Positions 58,514-64,000 of a DNA stretch of 64,000 nucleotides are shown piece after piece (position 1 is the first letter of the stretch; the number at the start of each line of letters is the position of its first letter). The DNA is taken from contig NZ_CP107836.1 of NCBI RefSeq assembly GCF_036346615.1, positions 2,914,001 to 2,978,000 on the forward strand, in the 5' to 3' direction. This DNA is from Streptomyces sp. NBC_00523. GTDB lineage: Bacteria > Actinomycetota > Actinomycetes > Streptomycetales > Streptomycetaceae. Under the pieces are notes generated by a model, which saw only the letters and a program-made list of their open reading frames with translations, was not told the origin of the DNA and ran no database searches. The translations under genes were made by a program, and so were the position numbers.

Positions 58514-59047
58514 ATGCACACCGCACACTCTGCACAGACCGTCACGACCGGGGACCCACGACTCAGCTGGAGCAGCACCGAGAAGGGCCCCGCGCCCCGG
58601 CTCGGCCAGCGCCGCGACGGCATCCTGCCCGCCGTCGCCGCCGCCCTGTCCGTACGGGGCGAAACACTCACCTGCACCGCCGGCAAGGGCGACCAGCCGC
58701 CGGTCCTGCACCACCTCGTCCAGGACTTCCTGGACACCCTCCCCAGCGCGCAGCGCGAACGGTTCACCGGCCGCTGCCCCGAGGCCATACTCCTCTCCCG
58801 GCACCTCACCGCCGCCGAGGCCGGGCGCTCCAAGCGCGCCCAGCGCAAGCCCCTCACCAACGGCGAGGCCCGCCGCGCTCTGAAGCACGCCCGGCTCACC
58901 GCCCGCCGCATCCGCGAGGACGGCGACCCGCTGCACGGCACCTACGCGGCACCCTGCCGCTCCTGTGCCGTCATGCTCGCCCACTTCGGCGTGCGCCCGG
59001 TCGACCTCGCCGCGAGCGGCGCGGCCACCACCGCAGAGAAGAGCTGA
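58514..59047 (+). CDS. YwqJ-like deaminase domain protein
   Basis: A 177-residue zinc-dependent deaminase-fold protein. The metal and catalytic motifs are Cys88-Pro-Glu90 (GRCPEAILL) and Pro147-Cys148-x-x-Cys151 (YAAPCRSCAVMLAHFGV), the CxE...PCxxC pattern of toxin-type deaminases. Targets in this superfamily are nucleotides or nucleic acids. There is no signal peptide. ATG 58514 has GGGAGGG about nine bases upstream; GTG 58466 would give 193 residues. The SUKH-3 gene follows after 8 bp. Confidence 0.85.
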   Translation: MHTAHSAQTVTTGDPRLSWSSTEKGPAPRLGQRRDGILPAVAAALSVRGETLTCTAGKGDQPPVLHHLVQDFLDTLPSAQRERFTGRCPEAILLSRHLTAAEAGRSKRAQRKPLTNGEARRALKHARLTARRIREDGDPLHGTYAAPCRSCAVMLAHFGVRPVDLAASGAATTAEKS

Positions 59048-59055
59048 CCGCGCCC

Positions 59056-59580
59056 ATGCACGACCGCACCGACCTGCCCCGGCAGACCGGCCCCGACCGC
59101 CAGTCCGCCACCCGCTTCCCCGTCGCCGTCGACGCCGCCCTGCGGCACGCCGGCTGGGCGCCCGGCCGCTGGGACATCCGCCAGGCCGAGGAGTGGGCCG
59201 ACGCCCTGCGCTCGCACGCCTCGCCCGCCGGGCACCAGCACGCCGTCTTCCCGGCGGCGGTCGAGGCGTGGGCCGAGTTCGGCGGCCTCCACATCACCGC
59301 CACCGCGCCGGGGCGCCAGATCGCGCCGCCGGCCGTCCGCATCGACCCGCTCAGCGGGCTGCACCTCGCCCGCACCCTGGGCGACCTCGGCCGCGCGCTG
59401 GCGACCGAGGTGGCGCCGCTCGGCGAGGAGGGCGACGGGCAGGCCGTCCTGGCGATCGACCTGGCCGGGCGGGTGTACTCCATCGACCACACCGGGGACT
59501 GGTACCTCGGCCAGGACATCGACACGGCGCTGGCGACGCTGGTGACGGGGTTGCAGCCGGAGCGGTTGGTTTCGGGCTGA
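59056..59580 (+). CDS. SUKH-3 family immunity-type protein
   Basis: A 174-residue protein. The N-terminus (RFPVAVDAALRHAGWAPGRWDIRQAEEWADAL in part) and AVEAWAEFGGLHI are hallmarks of the SUKH-3 family, and the C-terminus has VYSIDHTGDWYLGQDIDTAL. SUKH proteins commonly neutralise nucleic-acid-targeting toxins. Being coupled to the deaminase gene suggests it protects against that enzyme. Confidence 0.88.
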   Translation: MHDRTDLPRQTGPDRQSATRFPVAVDAALRHAGWAPGRWDIRQAEEWADALRSHASPAGHQHAVFPAAVEAWAEFGGLHITATAPGRQIAPPAVRIDPLSGLHLARTLGDLGRALATEVAPLGEEGDGQAVLAIDLAGRVYSIDHTGDWYLGQDIDTALATLVTGLQPERLVSG

Positions 59581-59643
59581 GCCGGGGTCTCCGGCGCGCG
59601 GGTTCACGCCGGGTGCGCGGTCACCACCGCGAGGGTTCCGTCC

Positions 59644-60987
59644 TCAAACGCCGGACGGGCTTGAGATGCCGCCGCCGGACGGGCTCGGGATGGTGCCGCC
59701 GTCCGGCAGGACCGCCGACACCCGGAAGCCGCCCGCGTCCGTGGGGCCCGAGACGAAGACGCCGCCCAGGGCGAGGACGCGTTCGCGCATGCCGACCAGG
59801 CCGTTGCCGCCGCTGGGCAGGCCCGCGTCCGCCGTCGCCGCGTCCGTCGGGCCGTTCTCCACCTGCATGGCGACCTCGGCGCCCCGGTGCGCCAGCCGCA
59901 CCCACGTCTTCGCGCCCGCCGCGTGCTTGTGGACGTTGGTCAGGGCCTCCTGCACCACGCGGTACGCCGTCTGCTCGACCTCGGGCGCGTAGGCGCGGGC
60001 GGAGCCCTCGACCGAGAGCTCGACGGTCATGCCGGCGGCGCGCGACTGGCCGACCAGCGCCTCCATCTCGTCCAGCCGCGGTCCGTCCTCCGCCGCGGCC
60101 TGGGCCGCCCGGCCCACGGAGGCCAGCGGCACCTGCTCCACCCGGGCGGGCGCCGGATCACCGGTGCGCAGGACGCCCAGCATCTCGCGGAGCTCGGTGA
60201 GCGCCTGGCGCCCCATGTCGCCGACCAGGGCCGCGTTGCGCACGGCCTTCGCGGGGTCCTTGGGCGCCACGGCCTGGAGCGCCGCCGCGTGCACGACCAT
60301 CAGGCTCACCCGGTGGGCGACCACGTCGTGCATCTCGCGGGCGATCCGGGTCCGCTCCTCCGTACGGGCCCACTCGGCCCGCTCCTCGGCCCGGTCCGCG
60401 AGCAGCGACAGCTCCCGCTCCAGGGAGTCCGCGCGCTCCCGCAGGCTCTCCATCAGCCGGCGCCGTGCCCCTATGTACAGCCCGAACAGGACCGGCGGGG
60501 CGGTCAGCCCGACGGCCATGAAGAGGGACAGCATGGGCACGTACCAGTCGCCGGGCCCGAAGTCGGCGTTCTCGTTCACGCCCTGGCGCAGCCGTACGTA
60601 CGTCACGATGAACGTCCCCACCAGGGACATGCTCATCAGCACCGCGGTGATCCGCCGGGGCACCTCGGACGCGGCCAGCGTGTACAGGCCGACGAGGCCC
60701 ATCAGGAAGCCCATCTCGGCGGGCGTCGTCGCGATCGAGACCAGCACCACGGCGATCGGCCACCGCCGCCGCACCAGCAGCACGGCCCCCGCGATCAGCC
60801 CGAACACCACCCCGAAGGGCACCGGAAGCCCGGAGTCCCCCGCGAAGTCCACCCCTTCGAGCCCGCACTCCAGCGCCGAAACGAGCGCGAGCCCCACATC
60901 CAGCGCGACACTCCGTCGCCGTTCCCACCACCAGTAGCCACGGGTGGTCGGACCCGCCGCTTCCCGGTCTTCCCCCGTTGCGGTCAT
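59644..60987 (-). CDS. Sensor histidine kinase (HisKA_3/NarL type)
   Basis: A 447-residue kinase. About five to six N-terminal membrane segments (residues 20-175) lead to a coiled coil (LRERADSLERELSLLADRAEERAEW). The phospho-acceptor helix follows (RIAREMHDVVAHRVSLMVVH). HATPase_c motifs are EALTNVHKHA and GNGLVGMRERVLALGG. No response regulator gene is adjacent. The last 15 residues (GGTIPSPSGGGISSPSG) are encoded within a repeat. ATG 60987 is preferred; the frame extends to 61104. Confidence 0.88.
   Translation of the reverse strand: MTATGEDREAAGPTTRGYWWWERRRSVALDVGLALVSALECGLEGVDFAGDSGLPVPFGVVFGLIAGAVLLVRRRWPIAVVLVSIATTPAEMGFLMGLVGLYTLAASEVPRRITAVLMSMSLVGTFIVTYVRLRQGVNENADFGPGDWYVPMLSLFMAVGLTAPPVLFGLYIGARRRLMESLRERADSLERELSLLADRAEERAEWARTEERTRIAREMHDVVAHRVSLMVVHAAALQAVAPKDPAKAVRNAALVGDMGRQALTELREMLGVLRTGDPAPARVEQVPLASVGRAAQAAAEDGPRLDEMEALVGQSRAAGMTVELSVEGSARAYAPEVEQTAYRVVQEALTNVHKHAAGAKTWVRLAHRGAEVAMQVENGPTDAATADAGLPSGGNGLVGMRERVLALGGVFVSGPTDAGGFRVSAVLPDGGTIPSPSGGGISSPSGV
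59649..59685. repeat. Streptomyces-type short repeat at end of kinase gene
   Basis: CGCCGGACGGGCT occurs at 59649-59661 and 59673-59685, next to CTCAAACG. This resembles the GCCGGACGGGCTTGA-type repeat often seen after Streptomyces genes. It supplies the odd Ser/Pro/Gly C-terminus of the kinase. The 63-bp gap to the SUKH-3 gene holds nothing else. Confidence 0.5.
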
Positions 60988-61115
60988 GGCATCCAGCGTA
61001 CGGGCGCCCGCATCCCATTTTCGGGTGACCTGCACAGCACGTCGTACGTTCGATCGGAGACCGAATGGTGAACAACCGCCCGAAATAACGAATCGACCGC
61101 CCATTCGACCCGGAC

Positions 61116-61130
61116 GTCCGGATTCCGGAC
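61116..61130. promoter_or_regulatory. Perfect palindrome GTCCGGATTCCGGAC
   Basis: A 15-bp perfect palindrome 12 bp before the start of the HTH/LAGLIDADG-like gene, in the divergent region with the sensor kinase. It may be a self-binding site or operator. Confidence 0.55.
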
Positions 61131-61142
61131 AACGCTTGGCGC

Positions 61143-62009
61143 ATGACGGAAATCACGAGCAAGTACGCGGATTTCGAGGACCTGCGCGAGCACGCGGTCG
61201 CGTTACGGCGTGAGGGGTTGAGCCGCCGCCAGATCCGGGACCGGCTGCACGTCGACAACAACGACATCCTCAACCGCCTGCTGCAGGGCGAGCCCGCACC
61301 GGAGTGGACGAAGCGCCCGCGAGCCAAGGACGACCTGAGGGCGAAGGCGCGGGAGTTGCGCCTTGAGGGGAAGACGTACGACCGGATCCAGGTGGAGCTG
61401 GGGTGCTCGAAGAGTTCGATCTCGCTGTGGGTGCGGGACCTGCCGAAGCCGCCGAGACGCTCACGCGAGGACGCCTCCGCCATCGCCAGACGCGGTTGGG
61501 AGGCCACTCTTGAGCGGCGCGAGGCAGAGCGACAGCAGACCAAGCGCGACGCGGCCGCCGAGATCGGAACGATGACCGAGCGGGAGTTGTTCGTCCTCGG
61601 GGTCGGGCTCTACTGGGCCGAAGGCACCAAGGCCAAGCCCCACCGCCGCCAAGAGCGGGTGACGTTCGTCAACAGCGACCCGCACATGATCCGCGTCTTC
61701 CTGGCCTGGCTCCGCCTCTTGAAGGTCCCACCCGAGCACCTGCGGTTCCACGTACACATTCACGAGTCGGCTGATGCATCTGACGCCGAGCGTTTCTGGA
61801 GAGAGGAAGTGGGACGGCCCGGCACCTTCGGCAAGACCACGCTGAAGACGCACAACCCCACCACCAACCGCAAGAACACCGGCGAGGGTTACCACGGTTG
61901 CCTGGTGGTGCGCGTGAACAAAAGTGCTGAGCTGTACCGTCGCATCGAGGGCTGGTGGTGCGGCATAGTGGGTGCTGCAGAACGAGCCGATCAAGAAAAT
62001 CGGACATAG
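61143..62009 (+). CDS. HTH protein with LAGLIDADG-like C-terminal region
   Basis: A 288-residue protein I do not recognise as a named family. Two helix-turn-helix-like stretches are visible (LRREGLSRRQIRDRLHVDNNDI; LRLEGKTYDRIQVELGCSKSSISLWV, in part). The C-terminal half begins LFVLGVGLYWAEGTK, resembling a LAGLIDADG helix, followed by FVNSDPHMIRVFLAWLRLL and VHIHESAD, as in homing-endonuclease-derived proteins. Codon 21 is TTA (61203-61205), so translation may need the bldA tRNA. No Shine-Dalgarno site is seen. It ends 11 bp before tRNA-Gln. Confidence 0.7.
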   Translation: MTEITSKYADFEDLREHAVALRREGLSRRQIRDRLHVDNNDILNRLLQGEPAPEWTKRPRAKDDLRAKARELRLEGKTYDRIQVELGCSKSSISLWVRDLPKPPRRSREDASAIARRGWEATLERREAERQQTKRDAAAEIGTMTERELFVLGVGLYWAEGTKAKPHRRQERVTFVNSDPHMIRVFLAWLRLLKVPPEHLRFHVHIHESADASDAERFWREEVGRPGTFGKTTLKTHNPTTNRKNTGEGYHGCLVVRVNKSAELYRRIEGWWCGIVGAAERADQENRT

Positions 62010-62020
62010 CGGTAAAATAA

Positions 62021-62091
62021 TCCCGGGTCGTCTAATGGCAGGACAAATGGTTTTGGTCCATTGAATGAGGGTTCGATTCCTTCCCCGGGAG
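62021..62091 (+). tRNA. tRNA-Gln (anticodon TTG)
   Basis: A complete cloverleaf: acceptor stem TCCCGGG/CCCGGGA, D arm with TCTAATGGCAGGA, anticodon stem-loop AATGG-TTTTGGT-CCATT with TTG anticodon (reads CAA/CAG), and T arm with GGTTCGATTCC. CCA is not encoded. It lies upstream of glmU, as in S. coelicolor from memory. Confidence 0.95.
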
Positions 62092-62100
62092 CCCTTCACC

Positions 62101-62131
62101 GCGGGCCCCGACCAATCCGGTCGGGGCCCGC
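62101..62131 (+). terminator. Terminator after tRNA-Gln
   Basis: A 13-bp perfect stem GCGGGCCCCGACC/GGTCGGGGCCCGC with loop AATCC. Confidence 0.88.
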
Positions 62132-62158
62132 GCCCATGTCCGGGCGGACGCCCCCCGG

Positions 62159-62164
62159 TATCCT
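62159..62164 (+). promoter_or_regulatory. Possible -10 of glmU promoter
   Basis: TATCCT, 36 bp before the GTG start, with a weak -35 (TGTCCG at 62137-62142) 16 nt upstream. Confidence 0.35.
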
Positions 62165-62200
62165 GCGGATGTCCACCACCCGAAGCCGAAGGGCCTATTC

Positions 62201-63649
62201 GTGAGCTCCGTACGCCCGGCAGCCGTCGTCGTCCTCGCAGCGGGTGAGGGCACCCGCATGAAGTCGAAGACCCCCAAGGTTCTGCACGAGATCTCCGGGC
62301 GCTCGCTCGTCGGTCATGTCGTCGCCGCCTCCCGTGAGCTGGACCCCCAGCACCTCGTCGTGGTCGTGGGCCACGCGCACGAGCAGGTCACCGCCCACCT
62401 CACCGGCGCCGACGCGCAGGTGCGTACCGCCTACCAGGCCGAGCAGAAGGGCACCGGGAACGCGGTGCGGGTCGCGCTCGACGAGCTGGGAGGGGTCGTC
62501 GAGGGCACCGTCGTCGTCGTGTGCGGGGACACCCCGCTGCTGGCCGGCGAGACGCTGGCCGCGCTCGCCGCCACGCACACCACCGACGGCAACGCCGTCA
62601 CCGTGCTCAGCGCCGAGGTCCCCGACTCCACCGGCTACGGGCGGATCGTGCGCGACGCGGTCTCCGGCGCGGTCACCGAGATCGTGGAGCACAAGGACGC
62701 GAGCGACGAGCAGCGGGCGATCCGGGAGATCAACTCCGGGGTGTTCGCGTTCGACGGGAAGCTCCTCGCCGAGGCGCTCGGCCAGGTGCGGACGGACAAC
62801 AGCCAGGGCGAGGAGTACCTCACCGACGTGCTGTCGATCCTGCGCGAGGCCGGGCACCGGGTCGGCGCCTGCGTGGCGGGCGACCACCGGGAGATCCTGG
62901 GCATCAACAACCGCGTCCAGCTGGCGGAGGCCCGCCGGCTGCTGAACCAGCGGCTGCTTGAGCGCGCCATGACGGCCGGTGTGACCGTGGTCGACCCCGG
63001 CTCGACGCTGATCGACGTCACGGTGACCTTCGAGCGGGACGCGATCGTGCACCCGGGGACCCAGCTGCTGGGCGCCACGCACCTCGCGGAGGACGCCGAG
63101 GTCGGCCCGAACTCGCGGCTGACGGACACCGTCGTGCACGCGGGCGCGCGGGTGGACAACACGGTGGCGGACGGCGCCGAGGTCGGCCCGGGCGCACTCG
63201 TGGGCCCGTACGCCTACCTGCGGCCGGGCACCAAGCTGGGCCCGAAGGCCAAGGCGGGGACGTACGTCGAGATGAAGAACGCGACGATCGGCGAGGGGAC
63301 CAAGGTCCCGCACCTGTCGTACGTGGGCGACGCGACGATCGGCGACCACACCAACATCGGTGCCGCGAGCGTGTTCGTGAACTACGACGGGGTGGCCAAG
63401 CACCACACGACGATCGGGTCGCACTGCCGTACCGGGTCGGACAATATGTTTGTGGCGCCTGTCACGGTCGGGGACGGTGTTTACACCGCCGCCGGTTCGG
63501 TCATCACGAAGGACGTACCGTCCGGTTCGCTGGCCGTGGCCCGGGGCCAGCAAAGGAATATCGAGGGTTGGGTGGCGCGCAAGCGTCCCGGAAGCGCCGC
63601 CGCGCAGGCGGCTCAGGCGGCCGCGGAGGAGCCGGCCGGCGAAAGCTGA
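62201..63649 (+). CDS. glmU: Bifunctional UDP-GlcNAc pyrophosphorylase / GlcN-1-P acetyltransferase
   Basis: A 482-residue enzyme making UDP-GlcNAc for the cell wall. The N-terminal uridyltransferase domain shows VVLAAGEGTRMKSKTPKVLHE, QKGTGNAV and CGDTPLL. The C-terminal left-handed beta-helix carries the hexapeptide repeats and GPYAYLRPGTKLGPKAKAGTYVEMKNATIGEG (in part), NIGAASVFVNYDGV and the catalytic region HHTTIGSHCRTGSDNMFVAPV. The C-terminus is an Ala/Glu-rich tail. GTG 62201 has GAAGGG seven bases upstream. Confidence 0.97.
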   Translation: MSSVRPAAVVVLAAGEGTRMKSKTPKVLHEISGRSLVGHVVAASRELDPQHLVVVVGHAHEQVTAHLTGADAQVRTAYQAEQKGTGNAVRVALDELGGVVEGTVVVVCGDTPLLAGETLAALAATHTTDGNAVTVLSAEVPDSTGYGRIVRDAVSGAVTEIVEHKDASDEQRAIREINSGVFAFDGKLLAEALGQVRTDNSQGEEYLTDVLSILREAGHRVGACVAGDHREILGINNRVQLAEARRLLNQRLLERAMTAGVTVVDPGSTLIDVTVTFERDAIVHPGTQLLGATHLAEDAEVGPNSRLTDTVVHAGARVDNTVADGAEVGPGALVGPYAYLRPGTKLGPKAKAGTYVEMKNATIGEGTKVPHLSYVGDATIGDHTNIGAASVFVNYDGVAKHHTTIGSHCRTGSDNMFVAPVTVGDGVYTAAGSVITKDVPSGSLAVARGQQRNIEGWVARKRPGSAAAQAAQAAAEEPAGES

Positions 63650-63769
63650 CCGGAAACAGGTGCGTCACGCACCGCGTACCGTGATAGATGCTCACCCCAT
63701 TTCGGCTGGCTCGTTGCACATCGGGACATCTGCGTGCGGCGCCAGGAACACGTCTGAGGAGACTGTGCT

Positions 63770-64000
63770 GTGACCGGGATCAAGACGACCGGCGAGAAGA
63801 AACTGATGCTCTTCTCCGGCCGCGCCCACCCCGAGCTGGCCGAGGAGGTCGCACACCAGCTGGGTGTCGGCCTCGTGCCGACGAAGGCCTTCGATTTCGC
63901 CAATGGTGAGATCTACGTCCGCTTCCAGGAGTCGGCGCGCGGCGCGGACTGCTTCCTGATCCAGAGCCACACGGCTCCGATCAACAAGTGGATCATGGAG
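63770..64000 (+). CDS. prs: Ribose-phosphate pyrophosphokinase (partial, C-terminus off window)
   Basis: The first 77 codons of the enzyme that makes PRPP from ribose 5-phosphate and ATP. The N-terminus has LMLFSGRAHPELAEEVA, and FDFANGEIYVRFQESARGADCFLIQS is the conserved ATP/regulatory-site region. The GTG start at 63770 has GAGGAG eight bases upstream. The glmU-prs order is conserved in actinobacteria, with a 120-bp gap that shows a small GGTGCG/CGCACC hairpin and no certain promoter. Confidence 0.95.
   Translation, partial: MTGIKTTGEKKLMLFSGRAHPELAEEVAHQLGVGLVPTKAFDFANGEIYVRFQESARGADCFLIQSHTAPINKWIME

Overview
The window is a stretch of Streptomyces-type chromosome. GC is very high with strong third-position bias, GTG and TTG starts are common, and there are rpf genes and many TetR, MarR and GntR regulators. 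The order eno, divIC-like, DUF501, ppx and the set mazG, SurA-like lipoprotein, mfd, tRNA-Gln, glmU, prs are shared by actinobacterial cores. From memory the backbone matches the S. coelicolor segment from about SCO3089 to SCO3123; I could not check this by search.

Layout. (1) 1-5124: a minus-strand five-gene ABC importer of the peptide/oligosaccharide class, divergent from a LacI regulator (5346-6374) and flanked by operator-like palindromes. (2) 6584-9962: an ABC exporter pair (ATPase plus FtsX-type permease), with a close paralogous pair at 42247-45611. (3) 10040-17888: cfa, ndh with Rex-type operators, ppx, DUF501, divIC-like, eno, and an rpf gene behind a c-di-AMP riboswitch. (4) 18346-23088: a second rpf gene, a large serine recombinase with an unusual C-terminal domain, and a P450. 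(5) 23114-31254: mazG, a SurA-type lipoprotein, a small unknown, gtrA/gtrB-like genes, a Ser/Thr kinase, a membrane protein and an HTH-methyltransferase-specificity fusion. (6) 31475-38324: accessory and regulatory genes, including a secreted HNH nuclease, GntR with a coupled UTRA-only protein, and an anti-sigma-type ATPase. (7) 38330-41860: mfd, followed by a noncoding long inverted repeat. (8) 45992-53564: a redox/efflux island with four local regulators (TetR, LysR, MarR and neighbours). (9) 53572-59580: a coiled-coil protein and a four-gene nuclease/deaminase-SUKH locus. (10) 59644-64000: a sensor kinase without an adjacent regulator, a LAGLIDADG-like gene with a TTA codon, tRNA-Gln, glmU and the start of prs.

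How the genes work together. The importer and LacI protein probably form a sugar-responsive unit. The rpf, eno, divIC and mfd block is housekeeping for growth, wall and repair. The most interesting material is the deaminase/HNH/SUKH locus (54725-59580), the recombinase with a transposase-like tail (19608-21596), the methyltransferase-membrane-kinase run (26853-31254), the UTRA-only partner (37225-37767) and the long palindromic noncoding unit at 41956-42119.
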